Assembly (NCBI GenBank): GCA_045106335.1
Contig: JBGCEM010000057.1
Span: 1-64,000 of the forward strand
Direction of reading: 5' to 3'
Origin: Aliishimia sp045106335
Lineage (GTDB): Bacteria > Pseudomonadota > Alphaproteobacteria > Rhodobacterales > Rhodobacteraceae
DNA length: 64,000 nucleotides
Position numbers and translations under genes: made by a program. Every line of letters begins with the position of its first letter. Positions within the stretch are counted from its first letter, which is position 1. The notes under the pieces were generated by a model that saw only the letters and a list, made by a program, of their open reading frames with translations, was not told where the DNA came from and searched no databases. Below, in pieces: positions 8,224 to 17,945 of this stretch.

Positions 8224-8451
8224 ATGACACTCACTTATCTTTTAGCCCATTGGGGGCCATGCCGCGCGGCCTTAAGCCGCCATTTTCCGACCTATTCCTT
8301 TCCAGACCACGCGCCAAGCCGCGCGGACCTTCAATTGGCCCTAACCGGTTTAGCCGCAGCGTATGAGTTGACGCCACAAGAAATGGTGGACACCATAAGC
8401 GATCACATGATCTTTGTACCCGCACCCGATATTCGATTGGCCGCAGCTTAA
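8224..8451 (+). CDS. Small protein of unknown function (75 aa)
   Basis: A 75-residue soluble protein starting with MTLTYLLAHWGPC; TGGAG lies five to six bases before the ATG, a good initiation signal. It has no signal peptide or membrane helix, and one Cys near the start. It follows the aquaporin gene by 43 bases. Its TAA stop overlaps the stop of the convergent XRE/cupin gene by two bases, a tight convergent arrangement that favours both genes being real. I do not recognise a family. Confidence 0.55.
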   Translation: MTLTYLLAHWGPCRAALSRHFPTYSFPDHAPSRADLQLALTGLAAAYELTPQEMVDTISDHMIFVPAPDIRLAAA

Positions 8452-9071
8452 GTCAGCGATGTCACCCACAAAATCGTCGCATCTTCTTGGCTGGTGGACA
8501 CGACATTGTGGCCCATGGTGGAATCGTAATACGCACTGTCGCCGCGTCGTAACTCAACGGGTTCGTAATATTCAGTGTAAAACCGTACGACGCCTGTAAG
8601 GACATATAGAAATTCTTCGCCGCTGTGGCGTACCCAGCCGTCGAATTCGTCCATCGAACGCGCCCGCACCCGCGCTCGGTAAGGCATCATTTGTTTCTTG
8701 GTCAGTTGTTCCGCCAACAATTCATGTTCATACGTGACGGTTGTCAGGGCTTGGCCTTCACCTGTTTTGGTCACGGCCATACGCCCGCCCACCTGACCCT
8801 CAGATGGCGGTGTGAACAGTTGTGGCACAGAAATTTCCAAACCGACGGCGAGTTTTTTCAAAGCCTCATAGGTCGGTGACATCTGCCCGTTTTCAATTTT
8901 CGACAAGGTCGAGCGCGCCAATCCCGCTTGCTTGGCTGCCTGTTCCAGCGTCCAATCCCGGGCTTTGCGCAGGGCACGCACCCGTGCCCCCAGATCCAAC
9001 GGCTCTGCTAAATCCGCATCACCGCCACTGCGGGCAATTTCGATCATTTTCTTAGGGTCATCTGATTTCAT
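8448..9071 (-). CDS. XRE-family regulator with cupin domain
   Basis: Transcription factor of 207 residues: an N-terminal HTH_3 domain (ALRKARDWTLEQAAKQAGLA then STLSKIENG, about residues 27-65) and a C-terminal cupin sensing domain (about 120-207, with the HSGEEFLYVLTG and RRGDSAYYDS motifs). Such HipB-cupin regulators respond to small-molecule metabolites. I take the ATG at 9071; the frame extends upstream to a TTG but with less support. It is divergent from the acyl-CoA ligase gene, and the 65 bases between them contain the perfect inverted repeat TGCAACTTGCA, a possible operator. The likely target is therefore the ligase-oxidoreductase pair, possibly with autoregulation. Confidence 0.85.
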   Translation of the reverse strand: MKSDDPKKMIEIARSGGDADLAEPLDLGARVRALRKARDWTLEQAAKQAGLARSTLSKIENGQMSPTYEALKKLAVGLEISVPQLFTPPSEGQVGGRMAVTKTGEGQALTTVTYEHELLAEQLTKKQMMPYRARVRARSMDEFDGWVRHSGEEFLYVLTGVVRFYTEYYEPVELRRGDSAYYDSTMGHNVVSTSQEDATILWVTSLT

Positions 9072-9095
9072 ACCGCTCGTTTTCGCAGGGCCTTG

Positions 9096-9106
9096 TGCAA
9101 CTTGCA
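9096..9106. promoter_or_regulatory. Possible operator between regulator and ligase genes
   Basis: TGCAA-C-TTGCA is a perfect 5-1-5 inverted repeat in the 65-base divergent region between the XRE/cupin gene (start 9071) and the acyl-CoA ligase gene (start 9137). The position suits control of both promoters. An 11-base palindrome can occur by chance, so this is only a candidate. Confidence 0.3.
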
Positions 9107-9136
9107 AGCCAGGTCACGTTGTCTTACCGAAAGCCT

Positions 9137-10636
9137 ATGATGTCGATTTTCGATCAAGGGCCCGCGACGCCCTGCCCTGCCTCATTTAATATGGCAGCCT
9201 ATGTCTTGGCCGCTGGTGCCCATGTGCCAAACAAACCCGCGTTAGAGATATTGCAGGGCGATCAGACCGAGATTTGGACCTTTGCACAGATCCAACAGGC
9301 CATTGGCGGCATTGCGACGGGGTTGCTGCAAGCCGGTGCGCGGCCGGGGGCCAGGATTTTGCTGCGTTTGGGGGATCGACCCGAAACACCATTTGCGTAT
9401 CTGGGCGCAATTCTCGTTGGTTTGATTCCGGTGCCAACTTCGGCGCAATTAACCGCTGCCGAAACGGCGAAAATCATTGACCAGTTGCGCCCGGATATCA
9501 TTCTGCACGAAGACGGCATTCCTTGCCCGGATGCACCCAATATTGTCGCCTTAGATCACCTCAAGGCTTGGCAAAAATTGCCTGCAGCGCGCCCTGACAT
9601 GGGAAATCCGAACCGACTAGGCTATTTGGTGTACACATCAGGGACGTCGGGTCAGGCCCGTGCGGTGCAGCATGCACATCGTGCCGTTTGGGCGCGCCGC
9701 ATGATGCACGAGGGTTGGTACGGATTGACAAGCCGTGATCGTGTTTTGCACGCAGGGGCCTTCAACTGGACGTATACGATGGGAACTGGTCTTATGGATC
9801 CCTGGAGCGTGGGCGCGACGGCTTTGATCCCCGCGTCAGGGACACCGCCCAGCGACCTAGCTGATATTATTGTAAAATCAAAGGCCTCAATTTTCGCCGC
9901 AGCGCCGGGTGTCTACCGTAAGATCTTACAACGCACGTCATCACTTGACGCGCCAGCCTTACGACATGGGCTATCCGCCGGGGAAAAGTTGAGCCCTGCG
10001 ATCTTAGACGCTTGGCGCAGAACCACCGGCACGGAAATCCATGAAGCCTATGGTATGTCCGAGGTCTCGACCTTCATTTCCGCATCACCGAAAACCCCGG
10101 CAAAACCCGGTCGCTTGGGCCGTCCACAACTGGGCCGCAAGATCGCGATCCTCGACTCGGGCGGCGTGCCCGTGCCACGCGGACATCCCGGCGCGGTCGC
10201 AGTGCACATTACAGATCCCGGGTTAATGCTGGGGTATTTGGATGGGCCCCCTTTGCAACACCCCTGGTTCATTACGGGCGACACGGCCATCTTACATGAA
10301 GATGATCAAGTTGAATATTTGGGGCGACGCGACGACATGATGAATGCCGGTGGGTATCGCGTCTCGCCCCTTGAAGTCGAAGCTGTGCTAAGCATCGCGC
10401 CTGGCATCACGTCCTGCGGTGTGCGCGACATCGAAGTGCGTCCCGATGCCCGCGTCATTATCGCATTTTGTACGTCAAATCAAAAACTTAACACGAATGA
10501 CTTGGATGCATTTATGCGCGCCAAGCTGGCGGCTTACAAATGTCCGCGCGACTATATACAAGTGCGTCAACTGCCCACTGGGCCAAATGGTAAGCTGTCC
10601 CGCAAGGGGCTTGAGCGGCTCTGGAGGGCCAAATGA
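9137..10636 (+). CDS. AMP-forming acyl/aryl-CoA ligase
   Basis: Adenylate-forming enzyme of 499 residues of the ANL superfamily that activates a carboxylic acid to its CoA thioester with ATP. Visible core motifs: the P-loop YTSGTSGQ (near 178), HEAYGMSE (A5), FITGDTA (A7), GRRDDMMNAGGYRVSP (A8 hinge) and PNGKLSRK with the catalytic lysine (A10). The overall pattern resembles the benzoate-CoA ligase branch, but substrate cannot be fixed from sequence alone. ATG at 9137 is preferred; a GTG further upstream would invade the divergent regulatory region. Its stop overlaps the next gene's ATG, so the two are coupled, and the divergent XRE/cupin protein is the probable regulator. Confidence 0.85.
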   Translation: MMSIFDQGPATPCPASFNMAAYVLAAGAHVPNKPALEILQGDQTEIWTFAQIQQAIGGIATGLLQAGARPGARILLRLGDRPETPFAYLGAILVGLIPVPTSAQLTAAETAKIIDQLRPDIILHEDGIPCPDAPNIVALDHLKAWQKLPAARPDMGNPNRLGYLVYTSGTSGQARAVQHAHRAVWARRMMHEGWYGLTSRDRVLHAGAFNWTYTMGTGLMDPWSVGATALIPASGTPPSDLADIIVKSKASIFAAAPGVYRKILQRTSSLDAPALRHGLSAGEKLSPAILDAWRRTTGTEIHEAYGMSEVSTFISASPKTPAKPGRLGRPQLGRKIAILDSGGVPVPRGHPGAVAVHITDPGLMLGYLDGPPLQHPWFITGDTAILHEDDQVEYLGRRDDMMNAGGYRVSPLEVEAVLSIAPGITSCGVRDIEVRPDARVIIAFCTSNQKLNTNDLDAFMRAKLAAYKCPRDYIQVRQLPTGPNGKLSRKGLERLWRAK

Positions 10637-11277
10637 TTAAACTTGATATTATTTCTGATCCGATTTGTCCGTGGTGTTATATCGGAAAAACGCATTTGGA
10701 TACGGCACTAGCACTGCGTGCTGATCACCCATTTCAGATCGAATGGCACCCGTTTCAGCTGAACCCAGACATGCCGAAAGAGGGCATGGACCGTCGCGCC
10801 TATCTAGAACGTAAATTCGGCGGCAAAGACGGCGCGGTAAAGGCCTATGCGCCCGTCGTTGAAAATGCAGAAAAAGCCGGGCTGACCATCAATTTCGACG
10901 GTATGCAACGCACGCCTAACACGATTGACGCACATCGATTGATCCATTGGGCCGGTATTGAACAGAAACAAACCGAAGCTGTTGATGCGCTGTTTGACGC
11001 CTATTTTGTGCAAGCGCGCGACATTGGTGATCATGATGTTTTGGCGGATTTGGCCGACGGCATTGGAATGGACGCCTCTGTTGTGTTGAAGTTGCTGCAA
11101 TCAGAGGCCGACAAAGACGATATTGCAAAGCGTGATGCGCATTCGCGCCAGATGGGCGTATCTTCGGTCCCGACCTTCATTGTCGCCAACAAACATGCAG
11201 TTCCAGGCGCGCAACAACCTGATTTATGGGCGAAAGTCATCGATGAGCTTGTGGAACAGGTGAAGGCAAACACATAG
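10633..11277 (+). CDS. DsbA-family oxidoreductase (FrnE-like)
   Basis: Thioredoxin-fold protein of 214 residues without a signal peptide, so cytoplasmic. The CPWC active-site motif lies at about residues 12-15 (SDPICPWCYIG), with the helical insertion typical of the DsbA/FrnE/HCCA-isomerase group and the cis-proline loop in SSVPTFIV near 178. FrnE-type proteins catalyse thiol-disulfide exchange or act in polyketide-like and aromatic metabolism. The ATG overlaps the preceding ligase stop (10633-10636), implying a shared pathway or at least joint expression. A GC-rich hairpin follows at 11340. Confidence 0.88.
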   Translation: MIKLDIISDPICPWCYIGKTHLDTALALRADHPFQIEWHPFQLNPDMPKEGMDRRAYLERKFGGKDGAVKAYAPVVENAEKAGLTINFDGMQRTPNTIDAHRLIHWAGIEQKQTEAVDALFDAYFVQARDIGDHDVLADLADGIGMDASVVLKLLQSEADKDDIAKRDAHSRQMGVSSVPTFIVANKHAVPGAQQPDLWAKVIDELVEQVKANT

Positions 11278-11339
11278 CATCTGCATAGGTTCATGGATAA
11301 TTTAGGACAGCGTGATAAAACGATACTGTGATCAGAGCT

Positions 11340-11355
11340 GACGCCAGTTGGCGTC
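11340..11355 (+). terminator. Terminator-like hairpin after the DsbA-family gene
   Basis: Perfect 6-base stem GACGCC / GGCGTC with loop AGTT, followed by a broken T-rich tract (GAATTTACTTTT). It lies 63 bases after the oxidoreductase stop and before the next rightward gene. The U tract is weak, so termination may be partial. Confidence 0.5.
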
Positions 11356-11415
11356 GAATTTACTTTTCGTTGATCGTTGTTTTGGTTAAACAGTGCGCAG
11401 GTAAATAGGTCGTTA

Positions 11416-12630
11416 ATGAACGCAAAGCCCCCCACAGAAATGTCTCGCAATGAGTTGATCGCTTTGATCGCGATGCTTTTTTCGACAATTGCGTTTTCTG
11501 TGGATTCGTTACTGCCGGCCTTTCCCGATATCGAAAACGACTTGAATATTGATGGGCAAGCCCATCTTCTTATTACGTTTTTTATGGCCGGCCTTGCCGT
11601 TGGGACATTGTTTGCAGGACCTATTTCGGACGCGATTGGGCGGAAACTGACAATGTGTATCGGGGCTGCAATCTATATCGCGGCTGGGGGCGTTGCGTTT
11701 GTGTCCCACGATTTCGAGGTTATTCTTGCTGCGCGTTTGGTCCAAGGTGCTGCGGCTGCGGCACCACGGGTCGTGTCTTTGGCCGTTGTGCGGGATCTTT
11801 ATTCGGGTCGACATATGGCTCAGATTGTTTCTTTCGCGATGGTGCTGTTCACTTTGGTGCCAACCCTCGCCCCGGCTATGGGCGCAGTTCTACAAGACTT
11901 CTTTGGATGGCGTGCCATATTGCTGGCCTTCATCGTCTTTTCGACCATCAGCACCCTTTGGCTGTGGCTGCGTCTGCCAGAGTCTTTGCCGCGGGACAGT
12001 AGGCGTCCATTTCGCCTAACAACCTTATGGGTCGCCACTAAAGAGGTGTTGGCCCACCCTGTTGTCCGCCTGTCGATCGCGGCGCAATCCGTTGCGTTAT
12101 CACTGATTTTCTGTCTGCTGGTCCAAGTCCAGCCAATCTATGCTGAAACTTTCGGACGCGCCGATAGCTTTCCGTATTGGTTTGGCGCAGTCGCCTTGAT
12201 TTCCGCCGCTTCGACGTCCTTAGCAAATGCAGTTTTGGTGATGCGTGTCGGAATGCGCCGCCTCGTGACATGGGGTATGGCCGGGCACGTCATATTCGCC
12301 GCCCTGACCTATTTGGTTATTAGCACCCTTCCAAACTTGGCATTCCCTGCTTTCTTGGTTTGGCAATTTGTCATTATTTGGATGACCGGCATCACTTACG
12401 GCAATCTCAGCGCTATCGCTTTACAGCCGATGGGACACATTGCTGGTTTCACGGCCTCGGTGACTGGCGCAATTTCGACCATGGCAGCAGCAACACTTGC
12501 AAGCTTTGTCGGATCTATTTTTGACGGAACCCCGTTGCCGCTTCTTATGTGCTCTTGTGTGATTGCCAGTATTGGATTGATCTTCATGTGGCAGATGAAC
12601 CGCTTGGATGAACTGCCAAGCGACATCTAG
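11416..12630 (+). CDS. MFS multidrug efflux transporter, Bcr/CflA type
   Basis: Twelve-helix major facilitator of 404 residues in the inner membrane. The motif-A loop GPISDAIGRKLTM follows helix 2, and the first helices contain DSLLPAFPDI, a hallmark of the Bcr/CflA drug:H+ antiporter branch (DHA1 12-TMS). It would export drugs or metabolites in exchange for protons. The ATG at 11416 has an AGGT element before it; an upstream TTG in frame adds 13 residues with no support. It converges on mfd with only 12 bases between stop codons. Substrate is unknown. Confidence 0.86.
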   Translation: MNAKPPTEMSRNELIALIAMLFSTIAFSVDSLLPAFPDIENDLNIDGQAHLLITFFMAGLAVGTLFAGPISDAIGRKLTMCIGAAIYIAAGGVAFVSHDFEVILAARLVQGAAAAAPRVVSLAVVRDLYSGRHMAQIVSFAMVLFTLVPTLAPAMGAVLQDFFGWRAILLAFIVFSTISTLWLWLRLPESLPRDSRRPFRLTTLWVATKEVLAHPVVRLSIAAQSVALSLIFCLLVQVQPIYAETFGRADSFPYWFGAVALISAASTSLANAVLVMRVGMRRLVTWGMAGHVIFAALTYLVISTLPNLAFPAFLVWQFVIIWMTGITYGNLSAIALQPMGHIAGFTASVTGAISTMAAATLASFVGSIFDGTPLPLLMCSCVIASIGLIFMWQMNRLDELPSDI

Positions 12631-12642
12631 GCTTGCGCGCAG

Positions 12643-15600
12643 CTATGCTTTTGCCTTCTTGCGCTTTTTCTCAGCAATGACCTTTTCCGCCAGATCCCGC
12701 GCAATCGCAAAAGCGCCTTTAATCTTGTCAGAATCCTTTTGCCAATCCCGACGCACAACGATTTTATTGTCTTTTACCTTGGCCAGCCCGCGCTGATCCG
12801 CGATGAATTCAACCAACCCTTGCGGCGAGGCGAACTTGTCACGGTGGAACTGCAATGTCGCACCTTTCGGCCCGCCATCCAGTTTCGATATACCCGCCTT
12901 ACGACACATTCCCTTAATCCGGACAACCAGCATCAAAGTGTTGACTTCCTTGGGAAGTTTTCCAAAGCGATCAATCAGTTCCGCTGCAAATCCTTCCAAT
13001 TCGACTTTTGTTGAAAGGCTCGACAGACGACGATAAAGCCCCAATCGCACATCCAAATCCGGCACGTAGTCTTCGGGAATAAGCACGGGCACGCCTAGGT
13101 TGATTTGAGGCGCCCATTGATCGTCACTTTCCGCCAAACCATCCATTTCGCCGGACTTGATCTTGGCAATCGCCTCTTCCAGCATGGATTGATACAGCTC
13201 AAACCCTACATCCCGCATCTGCCCGGACTGCTCTTCGCCCAACAAATTGCCCGCGCCGCGAATATCCAAGTCTTGACTGGCCAGAGTAAACCCTGCGCCC
13301 AGACTGTCCAACGACCCCAAAACACGCAGCCGTTTTTCGGCCGTAGGCGTCAATTTCCCGCGCGGCTTTGTCGTCATATAGGCATAGGCGCGGGTCTTAG
13401 ACCGACCGACACGACCCCGAATTTGGTACAGCTGTGCCAAACCAAACATATCTGCGCGGTGCACCACCATCGTGTTGGCTGTTGGAATATCCAGGCCCGA
13501 TTCGACAATCGTGGTTGCCAACAACACGTCATATTTGCCGTCATAAAACGCGTTCATGCGGTCATCCAACTCACCCGCTGCCATCTGACCATGAGCGACA
13601 ACATAGCTAAGCTCGGGCAATTGTGCGCGCAAAAACTCTTCGATTTCAGGCAGGTCACTGATCCGAGGCACCACGTAAAAGCTTTGCCCCCCGCGATAAT
13701 GCTCGCGCAGCAAAGCCTCGCGCAAAGTGACGGCATCAAACTCACTGACAAAGGTGCGAATGGCCAGCCGATCCACCGGAGGCGTGCCGATAATCGATAA
13801 ATCCCGCACGCCCGACAGCGACAATTGCAGCGTCCGCGGGATCGGCGTTGCCGTCAGCGTTAGAACATGGATATCCGAGCGCAAAGACTTCAACCGCTCT
13901 TTATGCGTGACACCAAAGCGTTGTTCTTCATCAACAATCAGCAGTCCAAGATTGTTAAACTTAATCCCCTTGGCCAAAAGCGCATGAGTGCCGATCACAA
14001 TATCGACGGTCCCACCCGCCATGCCCTTTTTGGTCTCCGAGGCCTCTTTCGCACCAACAAAGCGGGACAATTGACCCACATTGATCGGAAAACCACGGAA
14101 GCGTTCTGCAAAGGACTTGGCATGTTGACGCGCCAGCAACGTCGTTGGCGCGATGACTGCGACCTGCACACCTGACATTGCAGCGACAAACGCAGCGCGC
14201 ATCGCGACTTCGGTTTTGCCAAACCCAACGTCGCCGCACACCAGTCGATCCATTGGTTGACCGGCCGTCATATCCCCAAGCACGTCGCTGATAGCGCGCA
14301 GCTGATCGTCGGTTTCTTCATACGGGAATCGTGCCGAAAATGCATCCCACATGCCCGGAGGCGGTTCCAAAATTGGCGCACGTCGCAGTGCACGTTCCGC
14401 CGCGACACGGATGAGGCGATCAGCCATTTCGCGGATGCGCTCTTTTAGTTTGGCCTTTTTGGCCTGCCATGCACCACCGCCCAAACGGTCCAACATGCCT
14501 TCCTCATGACCAAAGCGGCTGAGCAATTCGATGTTTTCAACCGGCAAGTAAAGCTTTGAATTTTCAGCATATTCCAGCAATAGACATTCATGGGCAGCGC
14601 CAGCCGCGCGCACCACTTCCATACCCGTAAAGCGGCCAACCCCATGATCCACATGCACGACCAGATCACCCGGGCTCAAAGATTGCGTTTCGGTCAGGAA
14701 ATTTTCCGCGCGCCGTTTGCGTTTGGTTTGCCGGATAAGACGGTCGCCCAATACATCTTGCTCGGAAATAACGGTCAGTCCGGGGGCTTCAAAACCATGT
14801 TCCAAAGCCCAAACGGCCAGATGCAGCCCACGCTTGCCGATCCGCGTCCCATTTGGGATTGCGATCACCTCGGCCAGCCCTTCGTCCTCGATCAAACCCG
14901 TCAAACGTTCGCGCGCGCCCTCAGAGTAAGACGCAACAACGACGGGACCCATGTCAAGTTTCGCTTTAACATGTGCAGCTAAAGACCCGAAAAGGCTTAT
15001 ACTTTCCTGTTGTCGTTCAGGCGCAAAATTTCGCCCTATCCGCCCTGATGCATCAATCACACCTGGCCCTGTTGGCTGAGGCAGGGGCGCAAATTGCAAC
15101 ACGCGCCGCCCATCCATAATCGTCTGCCAGCGCGCATCATCCAAATACAACCCATCAGGTGCGGCAGGTTTATAGACCGAATCCATCGCGCCCTTTTGGC
15201 CCATGGCATGCTGTCGCGTTTCATACTGATCAACCACACTGTCCCAACGCGACATCCGCGCCGCTGTCAGTTGATCATCCAAAGTGACCGTCGCGTCGGG
15301 CAAATAATCGAACAGCGTTTCCAACTGCGCATGAAATAGGGCCAACCAATGTTCCGCACCCTGGTGTTTTCGACCAGCACTGATCGCCTCATAAAGCGGA
15401 TCATCGGTGCCAGCCGCGCCAAATTCGATGCGGTAATTTTGGCGGAACCGCGTGATGGCGGCATCGTCCAAAATGACCTCGCTGACAGGGGCCAGTTCGA
15501 CAACATCCAGTTTTTCCGTCGTGCGTTGGCTTGCCGGGTCGAAACGTCGCGCCCCGTCTAGGACATCACCAAAAAGATCCAAACGCACAGGGCCAAGATC

Positions 15601-16098
15601 TCCGGGCGGGTAGATGTCGATAATCCCGCCGCGCACCGCATAATCTCCTGGCTCCATCACCGTCGGGGCCTGTGTGAAGCCCATCCGCACCAAGAATTGA
15701 CGCAGAGCCGTTTCGTCCAAGCGGTTACCAACATGCGCGCTAAAGGCTGCTTCGCGCATCAACGCCCTTTCCGGCACACGCTGCGTTGCTGCATTTAATG
15801 TTGTTAAAACAATGAACTGAGAGGGTGCCCCATGGACCAACCCCGCCAAGGTCGCCATGCGCTGCGCACAAATGTCGGCATTGGGCGAGACGCGATCATA
15901 GGGCAAACAATCCCAGCCCGGAAACACCAAAACAGGCATATCTGGCGCAAAGAATCGCAAAGCCGCCTGCATCGCTGCCAAACGTTTGTCGTCGCGCGCG
16001 ACATGGCACACGGGCCCTTTCGCAGCCTCGCGCAAGAGTAACTGCGCATCAAAGCCCTCGGGCGCGCCGGATACAGTGATGTGCGTCGCGTCAGGCAT
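12643..16098 (-). CDS. mfd: Transcription-repair coupling factor Mfd
   Basis: DNA translocase of 1151 residues, full length, which displaces RNA polymerase stalled at lesions and recruits UvrA. In order: the UvrB-like N-terminal module (about 1-340), the CarD-like RNA-polymerase-interaction domain beginning at LSPGDLVVHVDHGVGRFTGM, the RecG-like superfamily-2 motor with Walker A CGDVGFGKTEVAM and Walker B VDEEQRFG, the TATPIPRTL and QIRGRVGRS helicase motifs, and a C-terminal TRCF domain. The Lys-rich tail (KKRKKAKA) is ordinary for alphaproteobacterial copies. The start is the ATG at 16098, 35 bases after the stop of a same-strand membrane-protein gene. Confidence 0.97.
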   Translation of the reverse strand: MPDATHITVSGAPEGFDAQLLLREAAKGPVCHVARDDKRLAAMQAALRFFAPDMPVLVFPGWDCLPYDRVSPNADICAQRMATLAGLVHGAPSQFIVLTTLNAATQRVPERALMREAAFSAHVGNRLDETALRQFLVRMGFTQAPTVMEPGDYAVRGGIIDIYPPGDLGPVRLDLFGDVLDGARRFDPASQRTTEKLDVVELAPVSEVILDDAAITRFRQNYRIEFGAAGTDDPLYEAISAGRKHQGAEHWLALFHAQLETLFDYLPDATVTLDDQLTAARMSRWDSVVDQYETRQHAMGQKGAMDSVYKPAAPDGLYLDDARWQTIMDGRRVLQFAPLPQPTGPGVIDASGRIGRNFAPERQQESISLFGSLAAHVKAKLDMGPVVVASYSEGARERLTGLIEDEGLAEVIAIPNGTRIGKRGLHLAVWALEHGFEAPGLTVISEQDVLGDRLIRQTKRKRRAENFLTETQSLSPGDLVVHVDHGVGRFTGMEVVRAAGAAHECLLLEYAENSKLYLPVENIELLSRFGHEEGMLDRLGGGAWQAKKAKLKERIREMADRLIRVAAERALRRAPILEPPPGMWDAFSARFPYEETDDQLRAISDVLGDMTAGQPMDRLVCGDVGFGKTEVAMRAAFVAAMSGVQVAVIAPTTLLARQHAKSFAERFRGFPINVGQLSRFVGAKEASETKKGMAGGTVDIVIGTHALLAKGIKFNNLGLLIVDEEQRFGVTHKERLKSLRSDIHVLTLTATPIPRTLQLSLSGVRDLSIIGTPPVDRLAIRTFVSEFDAVTLREALLREHYRGGQSFYVVPRISDLPEIEEFLRAQLPELSYVVAHGQMAAGELDDRMNAFYDGKYDVLLATTIVESGLDIPTANTMVVHRADMFGLAQLYQIRGRVGRSKTRAYAYMTTKPRGKLTPTAEKRLRVLGSLDSLGAGFTLASQDLDIRGAGNLLGEEQSGQMRDVGFELYQSMLEEAIAKIKSGEMDGLAESDDQWAPQINLGVPVLIPEDYVPDLDVRLGLYRRLSSLSTKVELEGFAAELIDRFGKLPKEVNTLMLVVRIKGMCRKAGISKLDGGPKGATLQFHRDKFASPQGLVEFIADQRGLAKVKDNKIVVRRDWQKDSDKIKGAFAIARDLAEKVIAEKKRKKAKA

Positions 16099-16133
16099 GT
16101 CTGTGCCCGCCGTGGACCATTCGAAATGTCATA

Positions 16134-16688
16134 TTAAAACACACCGACAGTTAAATTTTGGTACATGCCCCAAAGGGCTGTGACGAAAATCGACACGACC
16201 CCCAAAAGTTGCGTGTAAAGCCGATGGCGCAGTAACCGCCGATGCAGCGGATCACCACCGACACCTGTGTGGAAAATTTGCCGCGCCGTTCGAAGGCTGA
16301 GCGCGCACAGGATCGACATCGGCAACCCCAGCAAAAATAGGGCTTGGGCGATTTCCAGATCGTAAACAAAACCCAAGACAGCCAGCGCCGTCAGCAAAAA
16401 ACACCCAAGGCCCAGCAGCCACGGGCCAGACACATTTGCGATATATAACAACCGGTTGACGTTCACGCGGACGATATCTTGCAGGTCTTGCTCGGCATCA
16501 CCTCCGTGCTTGCGGGCGCGTAAGATCATGTCATGGGGCACACCGATCACCCAATGACTGGCAGTCGACCACAGCACTGCCAGCGCGATCCAGAACCAAA
16601 GGTTCGAAAAAGATCGCATATCGATCATCTCAAAAATAGTTTGGTGAAGGTCCAATGTCGGATCCAAGGCAGCCTCGTAAGGGTCCAT
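16134..16688 (-). CDS. Conserved Rhodobacteraceae membrane protein
   Basis: A 184-residue protein starting MDPYEAALDPTLDLHQTIFE, with about four hydrophobic helices. The segment MIDMRSFSNLWFWIALAV followed by ASHWVIGVPHDMI is one I associate with a family restricted to Rhodobacteraceae that is often labelled a component of the SufBCD complex; no suf genes are here, and I regard that name as weak. I chose the ATG at 16688 because the longer frame runs into the divergent hemB gene. It lies upstream of mfd on the same strand. Function unknown. Confidence 0.7.
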   Translation of the reverse strand: MDPYEAALDPTLDLHQTIFEMIDMRSFSNLWFWIALAVLWSTASHWVIGVPHDMILRARKHGGDAEQDLQDIVRVNVNRLLYIANVSGPWLLGLGCFLLTALAVLGFVYDLEIAQALFLLGLPMSILCALSLRTARQIFHTGVGGDPLHRRLLRHRLYTQLLGVVSIFVTALWGMYQNLTVGVF

Positions 16689-16787
16689 GTAGCCGCCCCC
16701 GCGCGCAATTCCTAGCCCCAAGGCTTGAGCCTGCGCGAAAACCGTGGCAGCAAGGAAACTGTAAACTAAAGCTGACAGGTTTTGCCG

Positions 16788-17804
16788 ATGCGCCCGACAC
16801 AATCCACCTTCCCCGCAACCCGCCTGCGCCGCGTGCGCAAATCTCCTGGTATGCGGGCCTTGGTGCGACAAAACTACCTATCTGCGGGCGATCTGATTTG
16901 GCCGGTTTTTGTGCGCAAAGGCAGCAATATCGAAGAGCCGATCGCCTCTATGCCGGGTGTGATGCGGCGATCTGTGGACAAGATGGCAGAGGCGGCACGC
17001 GAGGCGGCTGATCTGGGCATACCGGCGATGTGCATTTTTCCATATACCGAACAGGCGGATAGAACCGAGGATTGCGCCGAGGCCTGGAGTCCGAACAATT
17101 TGTCCAATCAAGCCACCCGCGCGATCAAAGCCGCTGTACCGGACATGGTGGTGATGACCGATGTTGCCTTGGATCCATATAACATCAACGGACATGATGG
17201 GTTTGTTGAGCACGGCGAAATCATCAATGACCGCACAATCGAGGCCCTTGTGAAGATGGCCGTTGCGCAAGCCGAGGCGGGTTCGGACATCATCGGCCCG
17301 TCCGATATGATGGACGGACGGATCGCAGCAATCCGCGCGGGCTTGGAAACGGGCGGCCATTGCAACGTGTCGATCCTCAGCTATGCGGCGAAATATGCCA
17401 GCGGATTCTATGGCCCGTTTCGAGACGCAGTTGGGGCATCTGGTGCGCTGAACGGCGACAAGAAAACCTATCAAATGGATGTGGCAAATTCAGACGAGGC
17501 CGTCCGCTTGATCGAGCGCGACCTGTTAGAGGGCGCTGACATGATCATGGTCAAACCGGGCATGCCATATTTAGACATTTGCCGCCGCGCCAAAGACGCA
17601 TTCGGCGCGCCGACTTTTGCCTATCAAGTATCTGGCGAATACGCGATGTTGAAGGCCGCAGCAGGTCACGGATGGCTGGACCACGATAAGGTTATGATGG
17701 AAAGCTTAATGTGTTTCAAACGCGCCGGCTGTGATGGAATCCTGACCTATTTCGCACCAGATGCAGCACGATTATTGGCCAAAACTGATTGGCGTGTCGC
17801 GTAA
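16788..17804 (+). CDS. hemB: Porphobilinogen synthase (ALA dehydratase)
   Basis: Condenses two 5-aminolevulinate molecules to porphobilinogen in tetrapyrrole synthesis; cytoplasmic. The product has 338 residues, the family length. The Schiff-base lysines are Lys202 (SYAAKYASG) and Lys256 (IMVKPGMP). In the metal-site loop the zinc-type cysteines are replaced: MTDVALDPYNINGHDG, as in the Mg/K-dependent or metal-free enzymes known from Pseudomonas and Rhodobacter. The ATG at 16788 gives the N-terminus MRPTQSTFPATRLRR, matching the usual FPxTRLRR start; a TTG two codons earlier is possible. It is divergent from the membrane-protein gene at 16688. Confidence 0.96.
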   Translation: MRPTQSTFPATRLRRVRKSPGMRALVRQNYLSAGDLIWPVFVRKGSNIEEPIASMPGVMRRSVDKMAEAAREAADLGIPAMCIFPYTEQADRTEDCAEAWSPNNLSNQATRAIKAAVPDMVVMTDVALDPYNINGHDGFVEHGEIINDRTIEALVKMAVAQAEAGSDIIGPSDMMDGRIAAIRAGLETGGHCNVSILSYAAKYASGFYGPFRDAVGASGALNGDKKTYQMDVANSDEAVRLIERDLLEGADMIMVKPGMPYLDICRRAKDAFGAPTFAYQVSGEYAMLKAAAGHGWLDHDKVMMESLMCFKRAGCDGILTYFAPDAARLLAKTDWRVA

Positions 17805-17945
17805 GCGGGGGCTTTGCAAGGCGCAGCTTTTTGCCAGAAAGGTTCTGTGCAATAATCTCACGTGACATTTTGCCTGTCGCGGGCTAGGACTTTGGCCAAG
17901 ATCGGGACACCCGGCACTTCGAGCACACAATTTACAGGCGATGTT

